64,000 nt of DNA from the NCBI RefSeq assembly GCF_014197435.1, contig NZ_JACIFP010000001.1, positions 4,650,001-4,714,000 on the forward strand, written 5' to 3'. Both the position numbers and the translations under genes were made by a program. This document shows, one piece after another, positions 28,846 through 36,806 of the stretch; position 1 is the first letter of the stretch, and every line of letters starts with the position of its first letter. The notes under the pieces are model-generated. The model had not been told where the DNA came from and made no database searches. It saw nothing but the letters and a program-made list of their open reading frames with translations. This DNA comes from Gordonia humi. GTDB lineage: Bacteria > Actinomycetota > Actinomycetes > Mycobacteriales > Mycobacteriaceae.

Positions 28846-30599
28846 TCTCCGAACTCCTGTCGGTCCTGGACCGCGACACGGTGCGCGGCTACCGCGCCCA
28901 GATCGTCCGCAGCGTGATCTACGCGGTGCTCGAGGGGATCACGATCGCCCTCACCCTGCCGACGCTCGCGGCCGTCGTCGCCGGCGACACCGACGCGTCG
29001 GTCCGGTGGCTCATCGCATTGGCCGTTCTGGCCGCCGCGACGCTCCTCGCCCACGCACACACCGTCCGGAAGGGGACGCGCGCCACCTTCGACGCGATGG
29101 CGGCGGTGCAGAGCCTGGAGGTCGCGCAACTGCGGCGGGTTCCGCTCGCCTGGTTCGGGGCGACCAACAACGCGGGGCTGATCTCGCTGCTCTGGCCGGG
29201 CGCCATCAGCATCACCCGCAACATCCTGCTCAATCTCGGGGAACTCGCGCGCGGGCTGATCACCCCGGTGATCGTGCTCATCGCGGCCGCATTCGTCAGT
29301 CCGGCGGCCGCCGTGGTCATGGTGATCGCCGCCCCCTGCATGTTCCTGGTCCACCGGATCACCACGCGCAGGCTCGAGGAGGCCGAACGCGCCGACCACG
29401 CGGCCAACACCGAGGCGACCGCACGCGTCATCGAGTACGCCGAGGCGCAGCCGGTCCTGCGATCGGCCGACCGCAACAATCTCGGGATGCGCCTGCTGAC
29501 CGATTCGCTCGACGAACTCGACGCGGCGGCGCGAGTGGGCGTGCGGACCGAGATCCTCGCCCGGGCCGGTTTCGGCACCGCGGTGAACGTGGCGATCTCG
29601 GCGGTCGTCGCCGTCGTCGGGTGGGCCATGCTCGGCACCGGAGCCGATCTCGCCGCGCTCGTCGCGCTGTTGACGCTGTCGCTGCGGTTCACCGAACCGG
29701 TGATGGCGGTGGCGACCACCGCCCGCATGCTGCGCACGTCACGGGCCACCGTCCGGCGCACCGTCGACTACCTGCGGATCGCGCCGCTGCCCGAGCCCGG
29801 AGACCCACAGATCCTGCCCGCGGAAGGACCGCTGTCGGTGACGTTCGACGGCGTCGACTTCACCTATCCCGGCGCCGACGAGCCCACCCTGACCGGTGTG
29901 GATCTGACGGTGCCTGCGGGCACGGTCACCGCCGTCGTCGGACCGTCGGGCGCGGGCAAGAGCACCCTCCTGCGCCTGGTTCCCCGCTTCGCCGACGTCG
30001 ACTCGGGTGCGATCCGCCTCGGCGACGTCGACGTCCGTGCGACGACCACCGACCGGCTGTATCCGTCGGTGGGGATGATCCTGCCCGAGGTGACTCTCCT
30101 GGACCGGAGCATCCGCGACAATGTGACGGCCTTCCGACCTGATGCGACCGACGAAGAGCTGGCGTGGGCGGCGCAGGTGTCCGGCGTCGACGAGATCGTC
30201 GAACGGCTGCCCGGCGGGTGGGACGCGCCGGTCGGTCCGCTGGGCGGCGACCTGTCCGGCGGTGAACGTCAGCGCGTGCAGATCGCCCGCGTCGCCCTGC
30301 AACGGCCCGCCGTCGTGGTTCTCGACGAGGCCACCGCGGCCCTCGACACCCTGTCGGAGCAGAAGATCCAGGCCTGGGTACGCGGGCTCGCGGGCCGCGC
30401 CACGGTGATCGTGGTGGCGCACCGCATGCGGATCGTCGACGACGCCGACCAGGTGGTCGTGGTCCAGAACGGGCGCATCGTCGAATCCGGGACCGCCGAC
30501 GAGCTGCGAGCGGCCGACGGCGCCTTCGCCCGGATGCGTCGGACCCGCAGCGACACCTCGGAATGGGCCCTCGACGAGACGGAAGAGGTCGCTCCGTGA
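28842..30599 (+). CDS. ABC transporter half, partner of the preceding gene
   Basis: 585 residues with the same fused layout: membrane domain about 20-310 and ATPase about 335-570 with Walker A GPSGAGKST, canonical signature DLSGGERQ, Walker B VVVLDEATAALD and H-loop VVAHR. It starts within the stop of the preceding half-transporter (ATGA), and the two probably form a heterodimer. The partner's degenerate signature versus the canonical one here suggests one consensus and one degenerate ATP site, which is common in heterodimeric exporter-fold transporters. The MFS gene follows with a four-base overlap. Confidence 0.88.
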   Translation: MISELLSVLDRDTVRGYRAQIVRSVIYAVLEGITIALTLPTLAAVVAGDTDASVRWLIALAVLAAATLLAHAHTVRKGTRATFDAMAAVQSLEVAQLRRVPLAWFGATNNAGLISLLWPGAISITRNILLNLGELARGLITPVIVLIAAAFVSPAAAVVMVIAAPCMFLVHRITTRRLEEAERADHAANTEATARVIEYAEAQPVLRSADRNNLGMRLLTDSLDELDAAARVGVRTEILARAGFGTAVNVAISAVVAVVGWAMLGTGADLAALVALLTLSLRFTEPVMAVATTARMLRTSRATVRRTVDYLRIAPLPEPGDPQILPAEGPLSVTFDGVDFTYPGADEPTLTGVDLTVPAGTVTAVVGPSGAGKSTLLRLVPRFADVDSGAIRLGDVDVRATTTDRLYPSVGMILPEVTLLDRSIRDNVTAFRPDATDEELAWAAQVSGVDEIVERLPGGWDAPVGPLGGDLSGGERQRVQIARVALQRPAVVVLDEATAALDTLSEQKIQAWVRGLAGRATVIVVAHRMRIVDDADQVVVVQNGRIVESGTADELRAADGAFARMRRTRSDTSEWALDETEEVAP

Positions 30600-32020
30600 C
30601 CGAGGAGCGGACGCGTTTCTCCCGCAGGCAGACGCTGATACTGGGGTCGCTGCTGGCGACGACCATCATGTTCACCATCGACATCACGATCGTGACGGTC
30701 GCCCTCCCCGAGATCGGGGACGCGCTCGACGGCGCGACGATCGGCTCGCTGCAGTGGGTGATCATCGGCTACACCGTGACCTTCGGATCGCTGCTGCTGA
30801 TCTGCGGGTCGTTGTCGGACGCCCTCGGGGTCCGGCGGATGTTCCTCGCGGGCACCGTCGGCTTCGCCGTGTTCTCGCTGGCCTGCGGTCTGGCGCCGAC
30901 CATGCTGTGGCTCAACGTCGCCCGGGCGCTGCAAGGGGTGGCGGCCGCGGTGATGTTCGCGGTGATCATGCCGCTGCTCGCCCGGACCTTCGACGAGTCG
31001 GTCCGCGCCCGCGCGATCGGCTACTGGTCGGGTGTGGTTGGCGTGTCCGGGGTCCTCGCGCCCGCGGTCGGCGGACTCCTCGTCGATGCGGCCGGGTGGC
31101 GGTGGATGTTCCTGATCAATCTTCCGGTGGCCGTGATCGCCGTCGCCCTCATCTGGTTCACCGTCGACGACGACGGCGGCTCGCGCCCGTTCTCGTTCGG
31201 CTCCTTCGACGTGCTCGGCGCCGTGCTGCTCGCCGGTGCCCTCACCGCCGTCAACCTCGGTGTGGTGTGGGCGCAGTCGGACGGGTGGCTGGCCGGTTCG
31301 ACGCTCGGCGGGCTCGGCGTCTTCATCGTGTTGATCGCGGTGTTCGCGGCCTGGGAGTCGCGCGCGTCGAATCCACTCGTCGATCTGAGGCTGCCCACGA
31401 ACCGGGTCTTCGGCGGCGTATCCGCGCTGGCTCTGCTCAACCGCGTCGCCACCGTCGGCGCCGCCGTGTATCTGGTGATCCTCCTTCAGGACGGCTACGG
31501 CTATTCGGCGGCCGCGACCGGACTCCTGCTGCTGCCGCTGGGTCTCGCGACCATGGTCGCGTCGATCTGGGCCGGTCGGGCCCAGGACCGCCTGGCGGCG
31601 TCGACGATCCTCGCGATCGGATTCGGCGGACTCGTCGTCGGATCGGCGCTCCTGTCCTGGCAGGTGGGCGCGCAGCACGCGCCCGCCGTGCTGATTCCCG
31701 CGATGATCGTCTGGGGTGCGGCCAACGGGCTGGCCAACGCCCCGATCATGGCGGTGACGACGGCATCGGTGCCGATCGAACGGGTCGGGATGGCCACCGG
31801 TCTGGTCAACAGCTTCTTCCCGATCGGCGCGGGCCTGGGTACCGCCGTCCTCGGTTCGGTGTTCGCCGGCGGTGTCGGCGACGGTTCACGCGCGTCGATG
31901 GCCGGTGCGACGTCGACGGTGTACGCGGTGGTGTGCGGGCTGATGGTCGTCGCCGTCGCGGTGGCGCTCACCCTCTCCCCGCGGGTTCGTCGCCCCGCGC
32001 GCGCGGGCGTTCGCGCCTAG
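30596..32020 (+). CDS. MFS transporter, DHA2 (EmrB/QacA) family, putative siderophore exporter
   Basis: 474 residues with about 14 hydrophobic helices, the number typical of DHA2 drug:proton antiporters. The motif-A-like loop reads GSLSDALGVRRM, motif C is close to GVSGVLAPAVGG, and helix 1 carries TIDITIVTVALP, a DHA2 hallmark. The GTG at 30596 overlaps the ABC gene stop (GTGA) and has GGAAGAGG upstream. As third gene of an iron-box controlled operon opposite siderophore NRPS genes, secretion of the apo-siderophore is the likely role. Its TAG stop lies in the same CTAG that holds the stop of the convergent decarboxylase gene. Confidence 0.87.
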   Translation: MTEERTRFSRRQTLILGSLLATTIMFTIDITIVTVALPEIGDALDGATIGSLQWVIIGYTVTFGSLLLICGSLSDALGVRRMFLAGTVGFAVFSLACGLAPTMLWLNVARALQGVAAAVMFAVIMPLLARTFDESVRARAIGYWSGVVGVSGVLAPAVGGLLVDAAGWRWMFLINLPVAVIAVALIWFTVDDDGGSRPFSFGSFDVLGAVLLAGALTAVNLGVVWAQSDGWLAGSTLGGLGVFIVLIAVFAAWESRASNPLVDLRLPTNRVFGGVSALALLNRVATVGAAVYLVILLQDGYGYSAAATGLLLLPLGLATMVASIWAGRAQDRLAASTILAIGFGGLVVGSALLSWQVGAQHAPAVLIPAMIVWGAANGLANAPIMAVTTASVPIERVGMATGLVNSFFPIGAGLGTAVLGSVFAGGVGDGSRASMAGATSTVYAVVCGLMVVAVAVALTLSPRVRRPARAGVRA

Positions 32021-33372
32021 AACGGATCGATCTCGAACACCTCTGCGCCTGCGGGGGCTCCGACTTCGCGGACCGTCGACTCCTGGTCGAACGGGGTGGC
32101 GATCGGCACGCCCGGCGGATAGGCGACGACGAACGCCGCCGCCGAGGTGAACGTCGTCGGCGCCGGGCCGGTGCGACCCCGGGCGCCCCGGCCCGCGCGC
32201 TGCAGACCGTCGACGAGCGCGTCGACGGCGGCCTCGCCGACGCCGATGGTCGTCGCCGCCACCAGGCGTCCGGCGGCCACCCGTGAGAGGTGCACACCCG
32301 TGTCGTTCCACAGGCCGCGTCTGCACTGTTCGGCGTCGAGCCCGATCGGCGGCGCGATGTGCACGCGCAGCGGATCGGCCTCGTAGTGCTCCCCCGGGTC
32401 GAGGGCGACGGTGTGGAACGACGTCTCGGCGTCGATCCGCCTGCGAAGGTCGGCGGCGCGATCGAGCGCACGGCCCACCGTCTGTGCGCCGCGTCGGACG
32501 GCGAGTTCGCGGGCGAGGTCGAGCGAGGCGAGGATAGGCCAGGACGGGGAGGTCGTGTGGTGTACGAACACGCTCTGACTCACTCGCGCGGCGAGGTCGG
32601 GCTCGTTCCCGACCGACAGGTGCAGGTACGCCGCCTGCCGCATGGCGACCATCGTCTTGTGCGCTGAGTGCACGATGAGGACCGGGTTGCCGAGACCGTG
32701 GGCGCGCAGCGCGGCCACCCCGGCCGAGGGCCCCGGGCCCCTCGTCTGCGGTGCGAACGTGTGGATCGCGCACCAGGCGTCGTCGAGCAGGAAGCGGGTG
32801 TGCGGAGCTGCCGCGGCGGCCAGCGACAGCAGCACCGAGGCGCAGTCGACTCGTCGCCCGTCGTACGACGACGCCGCCACGATCACCAGATCGGGCGGGC
32901 GCCCGCGGGCGACGGCGTCGGATAGTCGGTCGACGGCCGCGTCGAAGTCGACACGACCGTCGACCGTCGCCATCAGGTCCACCTCTCCGGCATCGCGCTC
33001 CACCGCGAAGTGCAGCGACTGGTGCGCGGTCGGATCCAGCATCACTCGGCCGCCCCGAGCGAGCGCCGCGGTGGAGGCGATCACGTTGGCGGCCGACGCC
33101 CCGGTCGAGACGAAGTACGTCCGGTCCACACCGAACGCCGCCGCGGCCAGCCGGTGCGCGTCCGCGAGCGCCCGGTCCGGACGGTGGAACGAGTCCAACG
33201 ACGCGTGCGACCACGACTGATCGTGCGTGCGCACGGCGCCGTACACGCTCTCGAGGATTCCGCCGAGGTCGTCGTCGACGTCGAGTTCACCGGCCCACGG
33301 AGTCGCGTGGACGTTGGCGCGCACCGCCGCTTCTGCGGCGATCAGCGCATCGCACAACGGGACTCGGGACAC
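32017..33372 (-). CDS. PLP-dependent basic amino acid (Orn/Lys/Arg) decarboxylase family protein
   Basis: About 451 residues of the fold-type I decarboxylase family. The cofactor Lys lies in VHSAHKTMVAMRQAAYLH (S-x-HK motif) and the ring-stacking Asp lies in FLLDDAWCAIHTF. The N-terminal part shows TYFVSTGASAANV. It lacks the N-terminal wing domain and is shorter than E. coli inducible decarboxylases. The GTG at 33372 is preferred because AGAGG sits eight bases upstream; an in-frame GTG at 33381 abuts that site. An IdeR-like box lies just upstream, so expression should rise under iron limitation. The product (putrescine, cadaverine or agmatine) could be a siderophore building block; that is inference. 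Confidence 0.85.
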   Translation of the reverse strand: MSRVPLCDALIAAEAAVRANVHATPWAGELDVDDDLGGILESVYGAVRTHDQSWSHASLDSFHRPDRALADAHRLAAAAFGVDRTYFVSTGASAANVIASTAALARGGRVMLDPTAHQSLHFAVERDAGEVDLMATVDGRVDFDAAVDRLSDAVARGRPPDLVIVAASSYDGRRVDCASVLLSLAAAAAPHTRFLLDDAWCAIHTFAPQTRGPGPSAGVAALRAHGLGNPVLIVHSAHKTMVAMRQAAYLHLSVGNEPDLAARVSQSVFVHHTTSPSWPILASLDLARELAVRRGAQTVGRALDRAADLRRRIDAETSFHTVALDPGEHYEADPLRVHIAPPIGLDAEQCRRGLWNDTGVHLSRVAAGRLVAATTIGVGEAAVDALVDGLQRAGRGARGRTGPAPTTFTSAAAFVVAYPPGVPIATPFDQESTVREVGAPAGAEVFEIDPF

Positions 33373-33391
33373 GAACGGCACCTCTCATACT

Positions 33392-33410
33392 TTAATGCAG
33401 CCTAACCTAA
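33392..33410. promoter_or_regulatory. IdeR/DtxR-like iron box upstream of the decarboxylase gene
   Basis: TTAATGCAGCCTAACCTAA matches the 19-base IdeR consensus at 15 of 19 positions, with a perfect right half (GCCTAACCTAA). A -10-like TAAAGT on the minus strand (33394-33389) touches the box. The decarboxylase start is about 20 bases away. This links the decarboxylase to the same regulation as the NRPS and transporter operons. Confidence 0.7.
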
Positions 33411-33505
33411 CTAGAAGGACCCTGGTATGCAACAGCCGATCGAATCACTCCCCGATCCGAATATTCCGTTGACTCCCGTCTGCCGGGACGCTTACGTTTG
33501 CTTGT

Positions 33506-33529
33506 CGCGACGACGGCGTCGTCGTCGCG
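33506..33529. repeat. GC-rich inverted repeat upstream of the HNH gene
   Basis: CGCGACGAC and GTCGTCGCG form perfect nine-base arms around a six-base centre. The element lies in the leader before the HNH nuclease gene, in sequence with non-coding base use. It may be a 5' hairpin or a terminator for transcription entering from the left; nothing further supports either. Confidence 0.4.
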
Positions 33530-33588
33530 TTACCCTGCGGGATCGGCCCGTCTGGGTTATTTTCTTCCAGGAGGGAGGTGCACCCGCC

Positions 33589-34047
33589 ATGACGGTTCCG
33601 CCGATCGACGCGATATCCGTGATAGTCCGTAACGCGGATAACGCTGTGCTGCACCGTCGTCCCTTCCGCGACGTGGTCGCGAACCTCCTGGAGAACAAGG
33701 TGTGGATGATCGCCGGATTCGATCCGCCGATCATCGCCCACTCGGTGTCCATGCAAGTGGAGGTCCCCCGCGAGGTGATCCTCCGCGAGTACGTGTACCG
33801 CCCGTACGTGGAGCGCGAGCACACCACCCGGGAGAAGGTCCTGCGCCGCGACAAACATCTGTGCGCATATTGCGGTGAGCACGCGGACACGTGGGATCAC
33901 GTGATGCCGCAATCGCGCGGCGGCGGAAACACCTGGTTCAACTGCGTCGCGGCCTGCGGCCCCTGCAACTGGGACAAAGGCGACCTCACTCCCGAGGAGG
34001 CGGGCATCCGTCTGCTCTGGGAGCCGTACCGCCCGGCCTGGGCATAG
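33589..34047 (+). CDS. HNH endonuclease
   Basis: 152-residue HNH nuclease of the actinobacterial type. The Zn/HNH module in the C-terminal half shows CAYCGEHADTWDHVMP, then SRGG and CVAACGPCNWDKGD, giving paired CxxC ligands around the catalytic DHV. The N-terminal half carries a conserved VPREVILREYVYRP stretch seen in this family. The ATG at 33589 is chosen because GGAGGGAGG (33570-33578) lies ten bases upstream. The frame is open back to an ATG at 33427, but the extra 54 codons are Arg-rich and not family-like. It is 108 bases upstream of rtcB on the same strand; a shared role in RNA cutting and repair is only a possibility. Confidence 0.85.
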   Translation: MTVPPIDAISVIVRNADNAVLHRRPFRDVVANLLENKVWMIAGFDPPIIAHSVSMQVEVPREVILREYVYRPYVEREHTTREKVLRRDKHLCAYCGEHADTWDHVMPQSRGGGNTWFNCVAACGPCNWDKGDLTPEEAGIRLLWEPYRPAWA

Positions 34048-34155
34048 CAACCGACTCCTCGCACCACCCCACGGCGGCCGCACTCCGCGGCGGCCGCACG
34101 ATTCTGTGCGCGACCTGCTTCGCCACGACCATCGACGAGAGAAAGAGATCTACAG

Positions 34156-35364
34156 ATGAACGAGTTCCCGGCCACGCTCCCCGGAGCGCGGGCCGACACC
34201 CTCATGTGGGCCGACCCGAACGTGGTCGAGCCGGCCGCCCTGGACCAGCTTCGCAACATCTCGAAGCTGCCGTGGGTGCACCGGCTCCGCGTGATGCCCG
34301 ACGTCCACCTCGGCAAGGGCGCGACCGTCGGGTCGGTGATCGCCATGCGCGACGCCGTCTCACCGGCTGCCGTCGGCGTCGACATCGGCTGCGGCATGGC
34401 AGCGGTGCCGACGAACCTGACGGTGGACGACCTGCCCGACTCGCTCGCACCGCTGCGCAAGGGAATCGAGAACGCGGTACCTGTCGGCTTCGGCATGCAC
34501 AAGAGCACCGCATCGGTGCTCCGGACCGACGAGCGGCTCAAGCGGGAAGCCGAGCGACTGTTCGGCTCCTTCGACCGGCTGCACGCGCCGAAGATCGCCG
34601 ACCGCGAGACGCGTGCACACCGACAGGCGGGTTCGCTCGGCGGCGGCAACCACTTCATCGAGGTGTGCTCCGACGACCACGACCGCATCTGGCTGATGCT
34701 GCACTCGGGTTCGCGGAACATCGGCAAGGAACTCGCCGAACGGCACGTGGCGACCGCGAAGACCCTCGAGCACAACCTCGATCTGCCCGACCGGGATCTG
34801 GCCGTGTTCCTGGCGGGCACCGACGAGATGGACGCCTACCTGCACGATCTGTACTGGGCGCAGGACTACGCGCGACTCAACCGGGCGACGATGCTCGCGA
34901 TGGTCAAGACCGTTGTCCGCGAGCACTTCCCGACCGTCGAGTTCCGCGACGAGGTGCAGTGTCATCACAACTACGTCGCCCGGGAGACCTACGAGGGCGT
35001 GGATGTGATCGTCACCCGCAAGGGTGCGATCCGCGCGGGTTCGGGCGACCTCGGGCTCATCCCGGGGTCGATGGGCACCGGTTCGTTCGTGGTCCGAGGA
35101 CTCGGCAACGAGCAGGGCCTCTGCTCGGCGTCGCACGGTGCCGGACGGCGCATGTCGCGGAACAAGGCGCGCCGCTCGTTCACCGTCGACGACCTCGCGG
35201 TCCAGACCGCGGGGGTCGAGTGCCGCAAAGACGGTGGCGTCCTCGACGAGATCCCCGGTGCGTACAAGGATCTGCAGTCGGTGATCGACGCGCAGACGAC
35301 CGGCTCGTCGCCGCTCGTGGAGGTCGTGACCCGGCTCTCGACGCTGCTCTGTGTGAAGGGCTGA
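34156..35364 (+). CDS. rtcB: RNA-splicing ligase RtcB
   Basis: GTP- and Mn-dependent ligase that joins RNA 2',3'-cyclic phosphate or 3'-phosphate ends to 5'-OH ends. 402 residues. Key motifs are present: MPDVHLGKGATVG, GVDIGCGM with the metal Cys, GGGNHFIE, MLHSGSRNIG and SHGAGRRMSR carrying the guanylylated His. GAGAAAGAG lies about 8 bases upstream of the ATG. Hen1 follows 62 bases downstream, and Pnkp overlaps Hen1. Having two sealing pathways (3'-P ligation by RtcB and 5'-P/3'-OH ligation by Pnkp) side by side is notable. Confidence 0.95.
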   Translation: MNEFPATLPGARADTLMWADPNVVEPAALDQLRNISKLPWVHRLRVMPDVHLGKGATVGSVIAMRDAVSPAAVGVDIGCGMAAVPTNLTVDDLPDSLAPLRKGIENAVPVGFGMHKSTASVLRTDERLKREAERLFGSFDRLHAPKIADRETRAHRQAGSLGGGNHFIEVCSDDHDRIWLMLHSGSRNIGKELAERHVATAKTLEHNLDLPDRDLAVFLAGTDEMDAYLHDLYWAQDYARLNRATMLAMVKTVVREHFPTVEFRDEVQCHHNYVARETYEGVDVIVTRKGAIRAGSGDLGLIPGSMGTGSFVVRGLGNEQGLCSASHGAGRRMSRNKARRSFTVDDLAVQTAGVECRKDGGVLDEIPGAYKDLQSVIDAQTTGSSPLVEVVTRLSTLLCVKG

Positions 35365-35426
35365 CGACCGGCGCAGACATCGGAAATGAGGTGGACGACG
35401 TCACCGGCCGGTGTTTGACTGGTCCA

Positions 35427-36806
35427 ATGCTCGTGACCGTCTCGACCACTCACCGCCCGGCGACCGACCTCGGCTACCTGCTGCACAAGCATCCCGATCG
35501 GGTGCAACGGTTCGCGGAGCAGTCGGGAACGGCGACGGTGTTCTACCCGGAGGCCTCCGCCGAGCGGTGCACGGCGGTCCTGATGCTCGAGGTGGACCCG
35601 GTCGCCCTGGTTCGGTCGCGCGGACGACGTTCGCCGGACTTCGCACTCGCCCAGTACGTGAACGATCGGCCGTACGCCGCGTCGTCGCTGCTGGCGGTGG
35701 CTCTCGGCAGGGTGTTCCGCACCGCGCGTGCCGGTCGGTGCGACTCACGCCAGGATCTCGCCGATTCGGCGATCCCACTGGAGATCACGGTCCCGGTGCT
35801 GCCGTGCCGGGACGGCGCCGAGTTCGCCGAGCGGATCTTCGCCCCGCTCGGCTGGAGCGTCGACGCGACACCGATCGCCCTCGACGACGATTTCCCCGAC
35901 TGGGGCGAGTCCCGCTGTCTCGCCGTGACACTGCGCGGCGAGACGCGACTCGCCGACGCGCTCAACCAGTTGTACGTGCTGCTGCCCGCGTTCGACGAGT
36001 CGAAGCACTACTGGCAGTCGGACGACGAGGTCGACAAACTGATCTCGGCGGGCGGCGAGTGGTTGCGGAGTCACCCGTCCCGGGAGGCGATCGTCGACCG
36101 GTACCTTGCTCGTACGGGCGGACTGAAGACCGTCGCCCGCGTTCGACTCGACGAACTCGACGACGCTCCCGCCGAGACCGAGATCGAGGCGCCCGAGCCG
36201 GAGCATCGCGCGCCGTTGAACGTCCGACGCCATCGGGCGGTCCTGGGCGAGGTCGCTCGACTGGCTCCGTCGTCGTTGATCGACCTGGGCTGCGGCTCGG
36301 GTCAGTTCCTCTCGAAAGTGCTGCGCGGCACCGATATCGGCCGCGTCGCGGGATGCGACGTGTCGATACGCGAACTCAAGCGGGCCGCCGATCGGATGCA
36401 CGTCGACGAGATGACTGAGCGGCAGTCCGCGCGCTTGGACCTGTTCCAGTCGGCGCTGACGTACACCGATCCGCGGATCGCCGGATTCGACGTCGCCGTG
36501 CTGATGGAGGTGATCGAGCATCTCGATGCGACCCGCCTCGCGGCGCTCGAGCACACGGTGTTCGCCACGGCGCGCCCCGACTCGGTTCTCGTGACCACAC
36601 CGAACAGCGAGTACAACGTGCTCTACCCCGACTTGACCGGCATGCGTCACCGCGACCACCGTTTCGAGTGGACGCGCGCCGAGTTCGCGGCGTGGGCCGA
36701 ACGCGTCGCCGACCACCACGGCTATCGTGTGCGCTTCGTCGGCATCGGCGACGTCGACGCGGACCTCGGCGGCCCTACCCAGATGGCGGTGTTCACCCGT
36801 GGCTGA
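35427..36806 (+). CDS. hen1: Bacterial Hen1, 3'-terminal RNA ribose 2'-O-methyltransferase
   Basis: 459 residues: an N-terminal Hen1-L domain (about 1-240) that activates the Pnkp ligase in known systems, and a C-terminal methyltransferase domain (about 265-455). The latter has SAM motif LIDLGCGSGQFL and the Mn-binding catalytic set MEVIEHLD, then TTPNSEYNVLY and MRHRDHRFEWTR (E-x2-E-H plus distal His). Hen1 marks repaired RNA by 2'-O-methylation at the break so that it cannot be cut again. The ATG is at 35427 and the stop overlaps the Pnkp start by eight bases, as expected for proteins that act as a complex. Confidence 0.95.
   Translation: MLVTVSTTHRPATDLGYLLHKHPDRVQRFAEQSGTATVFYPEASAERCTAVLMLEVDPVALVRSRGRRSPDFALAQYVNDRPYAASSLLAVALGRVFRTARAGRCDSRQDLADSAIPLEITVPVLPCRDGAEFAERIFAPLGWSVDATPIALDDDFPDWGESRCLAVTLRGETRLADALNQLYVLLPAFDESKHYWQSDDEVDKLISAGGEWLRSHPSREAIVDRYLARTGGLKTVARVRLDELDDAPAETEIEAPEPEHRAPLNVRRHRAVLGEVARLAPSSLIDLGCGSGQFLSKVLRGTDIGRVAGCDVSIRELKRAADRMHVDEMTERQSARLDLFQSALTYTDPRIAGFDVAVLMEVIEHLDATRLAALEHTVFATARPDSVLVTTPNSEYNVLYPDLTGMRHRDHRFEWTRAEFAAWAERVADHHGYRVRFVGIGDVDADLGGPTQMAVFTRG

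Noticed and set aside
33427..33588. N-terminal extension of the HNH protein from the ATG at 33427 (AAGGA upstream)
   Set aside because: The added 54 residues are Arg-rich and unlike the family, base use is non-coding, and a much stronger GGAGGGAGG precedes the ATG at 33589. It remains possible but less likely.
34060..34110. Repeated GCGGCCGCA units before rtcB as a possible regulatory repeat
   Set aside because: Two short GC-rich copies without symmetry or spacing expected of an operator; likely chance in high-GC sequence.
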